From: Chelativorans sp. ZYF759
GTDB lineage: Bacteria; Pseudomonadota; Alphaproteobacteria; Rhizobiales; Rhizobiaceae
DNA: 64,000 nucleotides
Assembly (NCBI RefSeq): GCF_012911015.1
Contig: NZ_WVVV01000002.1
Location: forward strand, 62,001 to 126,000
Direction of reading: 5' to 3'
Positions 55,493 to 64,000 of this stretch are shown here, piece after piece. Under the pieces are notes generated by a model that was not told the origin of the DNA, ran no database searches, and was given only the letters and a program-made list of their open reading frames with translations. A program made the translations under genes and the position numbers. Every line of letters begins with the position of its first letter. Position 1 is the stretch's first letter.

Positions 55493-56308
55493 TCAGTCAC
55501 TTGCAGCGTCGAATTCAATCACCATGCCATCATGCCCCGGCCGCACGTGATCCGGTGTTTCACGCGCGACCGTCTCGTAGTCGAGCGGAATATGCATATG
55601 GGTGAGGATGGCGCTGCGGGGCTTGAGGCGCTCGATCCATTCCAGCGCTTCGCCGAGCGACAGATGGCTCGCATGAGGCTTGTACTGCAGCGCGTCGATG
55701 ACCAGTAGGTCGAGATCCTGAAGCTGCGCCGCGGTGTCGCCGGGAAAGTCGCTGACATCAGAGCAATAGCCGATCCCGCCGACCCGATATCCCAGCGCGA
55801 TGATGTCGCCATGGATCAGCGGCAGCGGCTGGAAGGTGATCGCACCGCCCGCGCCGTCTATCGTGAACGGCAAGTCGTGGGCGACGGCGTGCGCGCGCAG
55901 GATGGGCGGATAGGAACTGCCGGGCGGCGTTTCGAAGCAATATCCAAACGAATGATGCAGCCGGTCGAGGGTCGGCCGGTCCGCATGGATGTCCACCAGC
56001 CGGCGCTGGTAGAGCGCGAAGCCGCGCAGATCGTCGATCCCGTGTATGTGGTCGGCATGCGGATGCGTGTAGACCACCGCGTCGAGCGCCTGCACGCCCG
56101 CATCGATCATCTGCAGGCGGAAATCCGGCCCCGTGTCGATGACGACGCGGGTGGTCCCCGTGTCCGACACGCGCTCGATCATGGCCGAGGCGCGGCGGCG
56201 GCGGTTTTTCGGGTTGGCGGGATCGCAATTGCCCCAGTCGCCGGTGATGCGCGGCGTGCCCGGCGACGAGCCGCACCCCAGAAGCGTGAAGCGCAGCCGG
56301 TCAGGCAT
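55493..56308 (-). CDS. MBL-fold metallo-hydrolase (PhnP-like)
   Basis: This 271-residue metallo-beta-lactamase-fold enzyme has the metal motif YTHPHADHIHGIDDLR near residue 80, IDTGPDFRLQMID before it and LTHMHIPLDY for the last ligands. FTLLGCGSSPGTPRITGDWG is the N-terminal signature of the PhnP/phosphodiesterase group. The substrate is not known. The start overlaps tatD by eight bases, in the order metG-tatD-MBL, which is common in alphaproteobacteria. Confidence 0.92.
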   Translation of the reverse strand: MPDRLRFTLLGCGSSPGTPRITGDWGNCDPANPKNRRRRASAMIERVSDTGTTRVVIDTGPDFRLQMIDAGVQALDAVVYTHPHADHIHGIDDLRGFALYQRRLVDIHADRPTLDRLHHSFGYCFETPPGSSYPPILRAHAVAHDLPFTIDGAGGAITFQPLPLIHGDIIALGYRVGGIGYCSDVSDFPGDTAAQLQDLDLLVIDALQYKPHASHLSLGEALEWIERLKPRSAILTHMHIPLDYETVARETPDHVRPGHDGMVIEFDAASD

Positions 56309-57092
56309 CGATGTCCGGCCGCTGCGCCCGCGCGAACAGGCGGAAGAAATTGTCGGTCGTCAGCCGCGCGATCTCCGCGTCATCCACGCCGATCGTCTCG
56401 GCCAGCACATGCGCGGTATGGGCCACGTAAGCCGGCTCGTTGCGCTTTCCCCGGTGGGGCATGGGCGCGAGATACGGCGCGTCGGTCTCCACCAGAAGAC
56501 GCTCGCGCGGCACGTCGCGTGCGATCGCCCGCAATTCCTCCGATTTCTTGAAGGTGAGGATGCCCGAAAACGACACATAGCCGCCGAGCTTCACGCCGGT
56601 TTCCGCCAGCTTGCGGCCCGAAGAGAAACAATGCAGCACGAAGGGGAAGGCCCCCTTCCCCATCTCGTCTTCCAGGATGGCTGCCATGTCGTCGTCCGCG
56701 TCGCGGGCATGAATGACGAGCGGCAGCCCGCTTTCGCGCGCCGCGGCGATATGGGTGCGCAGACCCGCCGCCTGGTCGTCGCGCGGCGCCTTGTCGTAGA
56801 AATAGTCGAGGCCGGCCTCGCCGATGGCGACCACCTTCTCGTGCTCGGCCAGCCTGAGCAGCTGGTCGACCGTGACGTCCGTCTCCTCGCCGGCATTGTG
56901 CGGATGCGTGCCGACCGAGCACCAGACTTCCTCATGCGCCTCGGCGATCGCGCGGATATCGTCGAAACGGCGTACCCGCGTCGAGATGGTGACCATGCGC
57001 TTGACCCCGGCCGCGACCGCGCGCGCGATGAAGCCCGCGCGGTCCTCGGCGAAATCCGGAAAATCCAGATGGCAATGGCTGTCGACAAGCAT
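56301..57092 (-). CDS. tatD: TatD family metal-dependent hydrolase
   Basis: This 263-residue TIM-barrel metallohydrolase (TatD DNase family) begins MLVDSHCHLDFPDFAEDR with the HxH metal site. It continues SVGTHPHNAGE, IGEAGLDYFYDKAPRDDQ and LLVETDAPYLAP near residue 200. The start at 57092 was chosen because HCHLD is fixed at the N-terminus in the family. It lies eight bases after metG and overlaps the MBL gene. Confidence 0.93.
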   Translation of the reverse strand: MLVDSHCHLDFPDFAEDRAGFIARAVAAGVKRMVTISTRVRRFDDIRAIAEAHEEVWCSVGTHPHNAGEETDVTVDQLLRLAEHEKVVAIGEAGLDYFYDKAPRDDQAAGLRTHIAAARESGLPLVIHARDADDDMAAILEDEMGKGAFPFVLHCFSSGRKLAETGVKLGGYVSFSGILTFKKSEELRAIARDVPRERLLVETDAPYLAPMPHRGKRNEPAYVAHTAHVLAETIGVDDAEIARLTTDNFFRLFARAQRPDIDA

Positions 57093-57100
57093 GCTCACGG

Positions 57101-58651
57101 TCAGGCTGTTCCCGCGTCCTGGTCGACATAGCGCGGAAAGACGCCCTGCGGCGCCGGCAGCGCCGTGCCGGGCACCAGCGCATGGGCATCGCCCAGATGC
57201 GCGAAGTCGCGCGCATCCGGCGCCACCGCGAGAAGGTCGAGCAGCTTGGCGGCCGAGCCCGGCATGAAGGGCTGGCACAATATCGCCAGCCGCCGGATCG
57301 CCTCCGCCGTGGTGTAGAGCACGCTGTTCATGCGCGCGGGATCGGTCTTCTTCAGCGCCCACGGCTCCTGGCCGGCGAAATAGCGGTTGGCCTCCGCGAC
57401 CACGGCGAAGATTGCAGCCAGCGCATGGTGGAGCGCCTGGTCGCCCATGGCCTTGCGCGCCTCCGCCAACGCCTTTTCCGTCTGCGCCAGGATGGCACGA
57501 TCGGCCTCGGTCGCCTCGCCCTTCTCGGGCACCTTGCCGTCGCAATTCTTGGCGATCATCGATAGCGAGCGCTGCGCCAGATTGCCAAGATCATTGGCGA
57601 GGTCGGCATTGGTGCGGTTGACGATGGCCTCGTGGCTGTAGGTGCCGTCCTGGCCGAACGGCACCTCGCGCAAGAGGAAATAGCGCACCTGGTCGAGGCC
57701 ATAGGTCTCGATCAGCGCGAAGGGATCGACCACGTTGCCGACCGATTTCGACATCTTCTCCCCGCGGTTGAACAGGAAACCGTGCGCGAAGATGCGCTCG
57801 GGCAGTTCGATGCCCGCCGACATCAGGAAGGCCGGCCAGTAGACGGCGTGGAAGCGCACGATGTCCTTGCCGATGATGTGGGTCGCCGGCCACCACGACC
57901 AGGCCTTGCCCTGGGTGTCGGGATAGCCGGCCGCGGTGATGTAGTTGGTCAGCGCGTCGACCCACACATACATGACGTGCTTCTCGTCGCCCGGCACCGG
58001 AACGCCCCATGAGAAGGTCGAGCGCGAGATCGAGAGGTCGCGCAGGCCGGACTTCACGAAGCTCATGACTTCGTTGCGGCGTTCGGCCGGACCGATGAAG
58101 TTCGGGTTCTTCTCGAAATGCGCGATCAGCCTGTCCTGATAGGCCGAAAGCCGGAAGAAATAGGTCTCTTCCTCCTGCCATTCGACGGGCGAGCCGAGCG
58201 GCTCGCGGCGCACGCCATCATCGCCGAGCGTCGTTTCGCTCTCGTCGAAATAGGCTTCCTGGCGGACCGAATACCAGCCCTTGTAGCTGTCGAGATAGAT
58301 GTCGCCATTATCCGCCATTGCCTTCCAGATCGCCTGGCTGGCCACGTGATGGCGCTTCTCCGTGGTGCGGATGAAATCGTCGTTGGAGCCGCCGACGGCT
58401 TCCACCATGGTGCGGAAGATGGCCGAGTTGCGGTCCGCCAGCTCCTGCGCGCTGATCCCCTCCTTGTCGGCCGTCTGCTGCATCTTCAGCCCGTGCTCGT
58501 CGGTACCCGACAGGAAGAACACCTGCTTGCCGTCCAGCCGCTGGAAACGAGCCAGCGCATCGGTGGCAATCACCGTATAGGCGTGCCCGATATGGGGCTT
58601 GCCGTTCGGGTAGAAGATCGGGGTGGTGATGTAGAACTTGTCGCGCGTCAT
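57101..58651 (-). CDS. metG: Methionine-tRNA ligase
   Basis: MetG charges initiator and elongator tRNA with methionine. The 516-residue class I synthetase begins [20 protein letters not shown] with the HIGH motif as HIGH near residue 20, followed by the KMSKS motif in [15 protein letters not shown] near residue 300. Zinc-knuckle cysteines of the longer E. coli type are not seen, and the C-terminal tRNA-binding extension is absent, so this is the short type. It follows holB by 77 bases and precedes tatD by eight. Confidence 0.96.
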   Translation of the reverse strand: MTRDKFYITTPIFYPNGKPHIGHAYTVIATDALARFQRLDGKQVFFLSGTDEHGLKMQQTADKEGISAQELADRNSAIFRTMVEAVGGSNDDFIRTTEKRHHVASQAIWKAMADNGDIYLDSYKGWYSVRQEAYFDESETTLGDDGVRREPLGSPVEWQEEETYFFRLSAYQDRLIAHFEKNPNFIGPAERRNEVMSFVKSGLRDLSISRSTFSWGVPVPGDEKHVMYVWVDALTNYITAAGYPDTQGKAWSWWPATHIIGKDIVRFHAVYWPAFLMSAGIELPERIFAHGFLFNRGEKMSKSVGNVVDPFALIETYGLDQVRYFLLREVPFGQDGTYSHEAIVNRTNADLANDLGNLAQRSLSMIAKNCDGKVPEKGEATEADRAILAQTEKALAEARKAMGDQALHHALAAIFAVVAEANRYFAGQEPWALKKTDPARMNSVLYTTAEAIRRLAILCQPFMPGSAAKLLDLLAVAPDARDFAHLGDAHALVPGTALPAPQGVFPRYVDQDAGTA

Positions 58652-58728
58652 TCGAAAGCATGTCCGGGAGTAAGGGCTGTGGCGCCCAGATAGCCCATCG
58701 GGCGCTGATTGGCCATATGCCCGGACCG

Positions 58729-59781
58729 TCAGCGCGCCATCTCGTGCAGCTGCCGCAGCAGGCCCACCACATGCTGGCGCTTGTCGAGATTGTAGACCCG
58801 CGTCGCGCCGATGCGTTCCGTGGCTTCCTGCCAGAAGGAGGAGAGTTCGGCGGCCTGGCGCAGCCGCCCTTGCCCCGCCGCCTGGCGTGCCAGTTCCGAG
58901 ATGCGCCCGAGCACGGCGTCGTTGAACACGGCAAAGCGCGCGCCATCGTCGCGCGCCGCGACCCCGTCTGCCACCTTGTAGGCGGCCGCGGCGTCGAAAC
59001 GCGGTGCGTCCACCAGTTTGCGCAGTTCGGCAACGATATCCAGGCCGGAAAAGCGCGTCAGCATCAGGGCGTCGCGCACGCTGCCGCCCGCCTGTTCGAG
59101 AAGCAGGCGACGCCGCGCCTCGTCCTCCGGCAGCTCCGCCCCGATGGCGTGGAGCGCCCGCATCAGGTCGGCATCGCCGAGCGGACGCAGGCGCAGGATG
59201 CGGCAGCGCGACCGGATGGTGGGCAGGAGCCGGCCCGGCGAATGCGCCATCAGGAAGAACAGCGTGTTGGCGGGCGGTTCCTCGAGGCTCTTCAGGAGCG
59301 CGTTGGCGGCATTGGCGTTCATGTCGTCGGCCGGATCGACGATGACGACGCGGTACCCGCCGTCATGGGCCGTCATGGACAGGAAACGGCCCACGCGTCG
59401 CACCTCGTCTACGGTGAGCGCCTGCTTGAAGCCCTTGCCGCGATCGGCCACCGGCCGCGTCAGATGCAGAAGCGAGGGGTGTGCCCCCTGCGCAATCAGC
59501 CGTGCGGTCATGCTGGCCATGTCGGGCTCGCCCAGTTCGGCGGGCGCCGCGCGCGCATCGGCATGGGACAGGATATGGCGCGCCAGCCGGAAGGCGAGCG
59601 TGGCCTTGCCGATGCCGGCCTTGCCGGCCAGAACCAGGGCATGATGCATGCGCCCCGAGCGATAGTCGGCGGCAAGCTGCGCGACCTCGTCGTCATGGCC
59701 GAAGAGATGCGGGTTTTCCGGCGGCTCCGGCACGTCTTCGAGACTGTCGTGCTGTTCGGGATAGAGGCGCTCGTAGCTCAT
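58729..59781 (-). CDS. holB: DNA polymerase III subunit delta'
   Basis: This is the delta-prime subunit of the clamp loader. The 350-residue protein has the AAA+ Walker A-like [20 protein letters not shown] near residue 50, [20 protein letters not shown], and [20 protein letters not shown] followed by [12 protein letters not shown], the conserved sensor region. Its stop is followed by metG. The start overlaps tmk by four bases, as in the common tmk-holB pair. Confidence 0.94.
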   Translation of the reverse strand: MSYERLYPEQHDSLEDVPEPPENPHLFGHDDEVAQLAADYRSGRMHHALVLAGKAGIGKATLAFRLARHILSHADARAAPAELGEPDMASMTARLIAQGAHPSLLHLTRPVADRGKGFKQALTVDEVRRVGRFLSMTAHDGGYRVVIVDPADDMNANAANALLKSLEEPPANTLFFLMAHSPGRLLPTIRSRCRILRLRPLGDADLMRALHAIGAELPEDEARRRLLLEQAGGSVRDALMLTRFSGLDIVAELRKLVDAPRFDAAAAYKVADGVAARDDGARFAVFNDAVLGRISELARQAAGQGRLRQAAELSSFWQEATERIGATRVYNLDKRQHVVGLLRQLHEMAR

Positions 59782-60446
59782 GCCCGCTCCTCCATCCTGA
59801 CGGCGCCGCCCTCGCCCGCCAGAGCGGCTTCAACGGCCGCCGCGATGTCGGCGGCCACGCTGTCGGGATCGCGCCCGGCATCCACCACGACGCAGCGTTC
59901 TGGCTCGGCCCGGGCGATGGCGAGATAGGCATCGCGCCGGGCCCGGTGGATGTCCAGCGTTTCCTTCTCGTAGCGGTCGGGCGTGTCGTCGCCGCGCCGG
60001 GCGGCGGCCCGCGCAAGCCCCTGCTCCGCCTCAAGATCGAGGATGAGTGTCAGATCCGGCATCATGCCGTTGATCGCCACCCGCTCGAGCGCCTTCATGA
60101 AGCCGGGCGAGAGCCGGGCGTCACCGCCCTGGTAGACGCGGCTGGAATCGAGAAACCGGTCGCAGAGCACGATGCTGCCGCGCGCGATGGCCGGCCGGAT
60201 GACCTGCTCGACATGATCCGAACGTGCGGCGGCGAAAAGAACGGCTTCCATGGCCGGACCGAATGGCTCCGCCGCACCCGACAGAAGCACGTGGCGTACC
60301 GCCTCCGCACCGGGCGAACCGCCCGGTTCGCGGGTGACCAGCACCTCGTGGCCCGATTCGCGCAGGCGGTCGGCGAGCCGTGAAATCTGGGTGGATTTGC
60401 CCGCCCCTTCCCCGCCTTCGAAGCTGATGAAGATGCCGCGTTTCAA
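59778..60446 (-). CDS. tmk: Thymidylate kinase
   Basis: Tmk phosphorylates dTMP to dTDP. The 222-residue protein has P-loop [20 protein letters not shown], the DRH-type motif in [15 protein letters not shown] and [11 protein letters not shown]. It is the bacterial type with a LID region [19 protein letters not shown]. The start at 60446 gives [12 protein letters not shown]. It overlaps holB by four bases. The dac gene lies 103 bases upstream on the same strand. Confidence 0.95.
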   Translation of the reverse strand: MKRGIFISFEGGEGAGKSTQISRLADRLRESGHEVLVTREPGGSPGAEAVRHVLLSGAAEPFGPAMEAVLFAAARSDHVEQVIRPAIARGSIVLCDRFLDSSRVYQGGDARLSPGFMKALERVAINGMMPDLTLILDLEAEQGLARAAARRGDDTPDRYEKETLDIHRARRDAYLAIARAEPERCVVVDAGRDPDSVAADIAAAVEAALAGEGGAVRMEERA

Positions 60447-60549
60447 GACCTGTCGGAGCCTGCCGGTTGCGCACCGCCCCAGCGGGCGGCACGGCGTTTG
60501 TCATGCCGGCAAGCTCTAAGGCTTTTGTCCGCGAAGGTCCACGCCCGGA

Positions 60550-61713
60550 CTAGCGCAGCCAGCCCACCAGAAGCTCCTGCACCGCGTCGAGCGCACGCTG
60601 GTGGATCTGGCCCGTGGGTACGCTTTCGGCCGCGTAGAGCGGCGTTTCCTGGCTCATCGTGTCGCCGATCCACACCCGCAGCGTGGCGATCTGCTGGCCT
60701 TCCTCGACGGGGGCGTCGACCGGCCCGCGATAGACGATGCGCGCGCTCATCCGGTCGCGGCTCATCGTCGGCACGAAGATCGAGACCGGTCCGTTCGCGC
60801 GCAGTGGCACGGAACGCTGCGCCCCGCCATAAAGCCGCGCCTCGCCGATCACCGAGCCTTCGGCGAAGATGTCGGACCGCTCGAAGGCCCGCATGCCCCA
60901 GTCGAGGATGCGCCTGGCCTCCTCGGCCCGCTGCGCCTCGCTGGTCATGCCGCTCATCGCCACGAACAGGCGCCGATCGCCGCGCGCCACCGAGCCCACG
61001 ATGCCGTAGCCCGATTCGGTCGTGAAGCCGGTCTTCATGCCGTCCGCCCCGATATCCATGCGCAGGAGCGGGTTGCGGTTGCGCTGCAGGATGTTGTTCC
61101 AGGTGAAGTCGGGCTGCGCGTAGAAGCGGTAATATTCGGGATATTCGGCCCACATGTGGCGCGCCAGCTTCACGAGTTCGCGTGCCGTCACGAACTGCCC
61201 TTCGGCCGGAAGGCCGGTCGAATTGACGAAGACGGATCGCTCCAGCCCGATCTGGCGCGCGCGTTCGGTCATGAATTGCGCGAAATTCTCCTCCGAGCCC
61301 GCCATGCCTTCGGCGATGATGATGCAGCCGTCATTGGCCGATTGCACGATCACGCCCTGGATGAGGTCTTCCAGCCGGATGGAGGAGCCGAGCTCGGCGA
61401 ACATGGTCGACCCGCCCGACATGGCGCCACCGCTGCGCCAGGCGTTCTCGCTGACCAGAAACGTGTCGTCCATGGTCAGGCGCCCGGTCTTCAGCGCGTT
61501 GAAGACGACTTCCATCGTCATCAGCTTGGCCAGCGAGGCCGGCGGGATCAGCTTGTCGGGATCCTTGGCGAACAGGATCGTGCCGGTCTCCGCGTCGACC
61601 ATGAAGGCGGTGTCGGCGCGTGTTTCGTAGAGCTGCGCCTGCGCCGGAACGACGATGAAGGATAGAAGTAGCAGCAGCACGCCGAAGCGGGCCCGCGAGA
61701 AAGCACGTGTCAT
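60550..61713 (-). CDS. D-alanyl-D-alanine carboxypeptidase (penicillin-binding protein)
   Basis: This is a 387-residue DacA/DacF-type PBP that trims peptidoglycan pentapeptides. It has a Sec signal (FGVLLLLLSFIVVPAQAQ) and catalytic motifs PPASLAKLMTM (SxxK), VQSANDGCII (SxN) and DGMKTGFTTES (KTG). A C-terminal PBP5-type domain follows (RIVYRGPVDAPVEEGQQIAT) ending in an amphipathic helix. It is oriented with tmk-holB-metG and may share a transcript. The upstream gap holds no gene. Confidence 0.93.
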   Translation of the reverse strand: MTRAFSRARFGVLLLLLSFIVVPAQAQLYETRADTAFMVDAETGTILFAKDPDKLIPPASLAKLMTMEVVFNALKTGRLTMDDTFLVSENAWRSGGAMSGGSTMFAELGSSIRLEDLIQGVIVQSANDGCIIIAEGMAGSEENFAQFMTERARQIGLERSVFVNSTGLPAEGQFVTARELVKLARHMWAEYPEYYRFYAQPDFTWNNILQRNRNPLLRMDIGADGMKTGFTTESGYGIVGSVARGDRRLFVAMSGMTSEAQRAEEARRILDWGMRAFERSDIFAEGSVIGEARLYGGAQRSVPLRANGPVSIFVPTMSRDRMSARIVYRGPVDAPVEEGQQIATLRVWIGDTMSQETPLYAAESVPTGQIHQRALDAVQELLVGWLR

Positions 61714-61807
61714 TGATCCGCCTGATTCTGCATCCTGTCCCCAGCGGAACGAAGGTAGCAGTGCGCGGGACCGCGCATCAAGAAAAGATCGCGTGAGGGT
61801 TGCAGCC

Positions 61808-63037
61808 TCAGTCGCGAACGGTCAGGGCGTCGGTGGCACCGGCATCCCAGGCGGCCTTGAGGATATCGTCGATCGACGCGCGCCCGTCGGGCCGCACGAC
61901 CAGGGAGGACATGCCGCCGCTCGCCGCCAGGATCTCGACGGCACCGAGCGCGGCCAGCGGACGGGCCAGACGCCGCGCTGTGGCCTCGTCGGCAAATGTG
62001 CCGGCGGCAACATGCATGCCCGACACCGCATTGGCCGCCGCGGCCTGTTCGGCATTGCGGCGCTCCCAGGAAGCGACGGCGGCCGTATCCGACACCCGGC
62101 CGCTCGCCAGACCTTCAAGCGCGGCCGACGCGGCCACGATACGGTGGTCGGCATAGGAAAGCGCCAGGCCGGCAGCCTGCGCCTGCGCCAGCAATTGCGG
62201 GCGCTGCGGCAGGATGGGCCCGTGCTGGGGCATGGTGGGGAAATCGCCGGCGCTGCCTGGCGTCGAAGCCGGCGCACCCGTCGCGCCGATCGCGGCACCC
62301 GGGCGCCGCCCGTCAAAGGCCGGCGCGGACGCTGCCGCGGCGCTCGGCGTGGCACCGTTCATGGCCATCATCACGCCGCTCGGCAGGCCGTCCGAGGGAT
62401 CGGGCCCGCGCCCGCCGGGGCGATAGGAAGCCATGAGGAACTGTTCGTCCTGGCCGTGCAGCGGCGCACGACCCAGATATTCGACCTGCACCCGCGCCAC
62501 GCCATTGCCCTTGGTGCCCAGCACCTCGGCCGAGCGGCGCGACAGGTCGATGATGCGCCCGGACACGAACGGCCCGCGATCGTTGACCCGCACGACGAGC
62601 GAGGTGCCGTTTTCCAGATTGGTGACCCGCGCATAGCTGGGCAGCGGCATGGTGGGATGGGCCGCCGTCAGGTGATGCATGTCGTAGACTTCGCCATTGG
62701 CCGTCAGGCGGCCATGGAAGGCGCTGCCGTACCAGGAGGCCTGCCCGACCTTGCGGTAGTCCGGCTCTTCCTTGGGATGGAACCACTGGCCGCGGATCTG
62801 ATAGGGCCGGCCCACATGGTCGCGCCCGCCGCCGCGCGGCAGGCCCCGCTCGAGATTGGAAACCCGCGGGCTGGCAGCCACGCCCCAGATGGATTCGGCG
62901 AAATATTCGCCCGTGCGCGTCTGCTTGGCCGTCTGCTGGGTCGGCTTGGCGCCGCAGGCCGCCAGCAAGGCGGCACAACAGGAGATGATGACGGCAGCAG
63001 GCGCGCGCGAAAACAACCGTTGTCCGCTGAAAGGCAT
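61808..63037 (-). CDS. rlpA: RlpA-type septal ring lytic transglycosylase lipoprotein
   Basis: This is a 409-residue lipoprotein: a signal ends in ALLAAC (Cys lipidation site near residue 24). The double-psi beta-barrel domain has GQASWYGSAFHGRLTANGE and VRVNDRGPFVSGRIIDLS near residue 145. The C-terminus (residues about 320-409) looks like a SPOR-type peptidoglycan-binding domain (GMHVAAGTFADEATARRL). It cleaves naked glycan strands in relatives. Start 63037 gives the lipoprotein N-terminus. It lies upstream of the dac gene. Confidence 0.92.
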   Translation of the reverse strand: MPFSGQRLFSRAPAAVIISCCAALLAACGAKPTQQTAKQTRTGEYFAESIWGVAASPRVSNLERGLPRGGGRDHVGRPYQIRGQWFHPKEEPDYRKVGQASWYGSAFHGRLTANGEVYDMHHLTAAHPTMPLPSYARVTNLENGTSLVVRVNDRGPFVSGRIIDLSRRSAEVLGTKGNGVARVQVEYLGRAPLHGQDEQFLMASYRPGGRGPDPSDGLPSGVMMAMNGATPSAAAASAPAFDGRRPGAAIGATGAPASTPGSAGDFPTMPQHGPILPQRPQLLAQAQAAGLALSYADHRIVAASAALEGLASGRVSDTAAVASWERRNAEQAAAANAVSGMHVAAGTFADEATARRLARPLAALGAVEILAASGGMSSLVVRPDGRASIDDILKAAWDAGATDALTVRD

Positions 63038-63247
63038 TCTTGACCCGTCCCCTTGCCTCGCCCGCCAGGATGGCGACCGGGCGAAGGCCTCGTCCCGTCC
63101 CAAGCGAGGCCTGAATTTCACTCTGTACGCCTAATGGCGCGAAAGTTCTTAGCAGCCTGTTAAGGAAATGTGGCCAGAAGGGGGCGATTCTTGGTTAACG
63201 GCGCGGACGCCGCCGCTTTTGCCGGCGACGGCGGGCTGGAACCGGCC

Positions 63248-63643
63248 TCAGCCGGAAATCCGGGCGGTGCCTTCCATGCCGTCATTGCGCTGCCAGTTGA
63301 TGCTGTTTTCGCCGGTCGACTGGATGGTGAAGCAATGCGTCTCGCCATCGTACCAGCTCGGCCATTGCTGGCACATGCGGTTATCTTCCACCCACCAGCT
63401 GCCGGTCTCGCGCGGCGCGAACATGCGCGCCAGCGTGATTCCGGAAATGTCGCCCGTCACCTCGCCATTGGCGCCGTAGCGCAGCGGCAGGGTCACGCCG
63501 TAAGACGTCGACAGGTGGACGGTGCGATCCTGGATCAGGCCGCGTATCTCGTCTCCCGACAGCGCATTGGCACTGGCGGGGCCGGCCATCGTGACGGCCA
63601 GGAGGACGGATGCGGTGCAGGCGGCGAGGCTCTTCAGGGCCAT
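63248..63643 (-). CDS. Small secreted protein of unknown function
   Basis: This is a 131-residue protein with a clear Sec signal (MALKSLAACTASVLLAVTMA, cleavage near GPASA-N). The mature part has LSGDEIRGLIQDRTVHLSTS, an RMFAPRETGSWWVEDNRMCQ segment and WYDGETHCFTI, with two cysteines that could form a disulfide. The pattern is common in uncharacterised Rhizobiales exported proteins. The gene lies upstream of rlpA on the same strand, with a 210-base gap containing no gene. Confidence 0.75.
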   Translation of the reverse strand: MALKSLAACTASVLLAVTMAGPASANALSGDEIRGLIQDRTVHLSTSYGVTLPLRYGANGEVTGDISGITLARMFAPRETGSWWVEDNRMCQQWPSWYDGETHCFTIQSTGENSINWQRNDGMEGTARISG

Positions 63644-63766
63644 TGGGCTATCTCCGGGTAGAATGGACACTGCCGCAAACTACGCTGCGCGACCGCACGC
63701 GGATCAGACACGAAAGGTGAAAGCTTGAAAAGAACAGCCACTTGGCCCATTAACGCGGGCTGAAAC

Positions 63767-63856
63767 GGAGGGATGGCCGAGCGGTTTAAGGCACCGGTCT
63801 TGAAAACCGGCGTGGGTGCAAGCTCACCGTGGGTTCGAATCCCACTCCCTCCGCCA
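63767..63856 (+). tRNA. tRNA-Ser (anticodon UGA)
   Basis: The acceptor stem GGAGGGA (63767) pairs with TCCCTCC, and CCA is encoded at 63854-63856. The anticodon stem CCGGT/ACCGG encloses the loop CTTGAAA, with anticodon TGA at 63801-63803. The long variable arm (GTGGGTGCAAGCTCACC) is typical of serine tRNAs, and the T arm is GTGGG-TTCGAAT-CCCAC. All domains are intact. Confidence 0.97.
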
Positions 63857-63883
63857 TCCACCGCCGATTGCCCCCCGACGCGC

Positions 63884-63967
63884 GATACTCTCGCGATTAC
63901 CGCCGGCTATTCCTATGGCGGCGACAAAAGCCATGGCGCCCGCGTCGGACTGGCCGGCGAGTTCTGA
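63884..63967 (+). other. Possible C-terminal remnant of an outer-membrane beta-barrel gene
   Basis: An open frame just after tRNA-Ser encodes DTLAITAGYSYGGDKSHGAR followed by VGLAGEF and a stop. Ending in Phe after alternating aromatic and Gly residues is the pattern of the last beta strand of outer-membrane proteins. No start or ribosome site is present before it, so it could be a 3' fragment left by recombination, or chance. Confidence 0.25.
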
Positions 63968-64000
63968 CGGCCAGATCGTCAGAACCGCAAGCGATCGTAT

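Overview
The window is a GC-rich, densely packed chromosomal segment from an alphaproteobacterium, most likely a member of the Rhizobiales (Phyllobacteriaceae or Mesorhizobium-like). The support is gene content and order: purC-purS-purQ with a small coiled-coil gene inserted, the F1Fo-ATPase zeta inhibitor, eno-ftsB-pdhABC-lpdA-lipA, a fused ispDF, dusB(nifR3)-ntrB-ntrC-ntrY-ntrX, and trkA-dat-hfq-hflX. It also holds aerobic (oxygen-dependent) cobalamin genes such as cobG, cobN and cobK, and a lipoyl domain on the pyruvate dehydrogenase E1-beta subunit. No insertion sequence, prophage, CRISPR array or rRNA operon was seen. One tRNA-Ser(UGA) lies at the right end.

Layout. 1-1.9 kb: purine genes on the minus strand (purQ is cut by the window edge). 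2.1-6.2 kb: small metabolic and regulatory genes (zeta subunit, HpcH/HpaI aldolase, MerR regulator, isoprenylcysteine-methyltransferase-like protein, DUF1624 membrane protein, aldo/keto reductase). 6.2-28.9 kb: a 23-kb cobalamin and cobalt island. Two cobalamin riboswitches sit back to back at 21.98-22.42 kb. The left one faces DUF1636-cobW-cobN-cobG-cobH-cobI-cobJ and then cobL-cobE-cobM-cobA-cobB-cobS, with pncB last. The right one faces cbtB-cbtA-cobU-cobO-TM2-cobQ and then cobC and a tyrosine-phosphatase-like gene. Each arm contains one antisense gene (cobK on the left, cobD on the right). Each of these overlaps the 3' end of the preceding gene and shares a CATG start with the next gene, so the two arms mirror each other. 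29-38.4 kb: enolase, an FtsB-like divisome protein, the pyruvate dehydrogenase complex, lipoamide dehydrogenase and lipoate synthase. 38.4-40.6 kb: RatA/COQ10-like, CinA-like and ispDF. 40.7-48 kb: dusB and two nitrogen-related two-component systems. 48.1-53.6 kb: trkA, dat, hfq, hflX, NIPSNAP, mazG and a helix-hairpin-helix protein. 53.6-54.1 kb: non-coding sequence of unusual composition. 54.1-63.7 kb: an exported superoxide dismutase, ybaK, then a minus-strand series rlpA, dacF, tmk, holB, metG, tatD and an MBL-fold hydrolase. 63.8 kb: tRNA-Ser.

The cobalamin genes supply nearly the whole route from uroporphyrinogen III to adenosylcobalamin, plus the CbtAB cobalt importer and a CobW metallochaperone. 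Not found here are CobF, the corrin reductase CobR, the CobS/CobT chelatase partners, the NaMN:DMB phosphoribosyltransferase, BluB, and a classical phosphatase for the last step. pncB makes NaMN, which the missing phosphoribosyltransferase uses. The phosphatase-like gene coupled to cobC is a candidate for the missing phosphatase.

Sequence-level oddities include a palindromic repeat inserted in frame in the pdhC linker, an enolase C-terminal extension encoded by a hairpin, competing inverted repeats in front of pdhA, and an inverted repeat overlapping a putative dusB-ntrBC promoter. Functions were assigned by reading motifs and gene order only; no database search was run.
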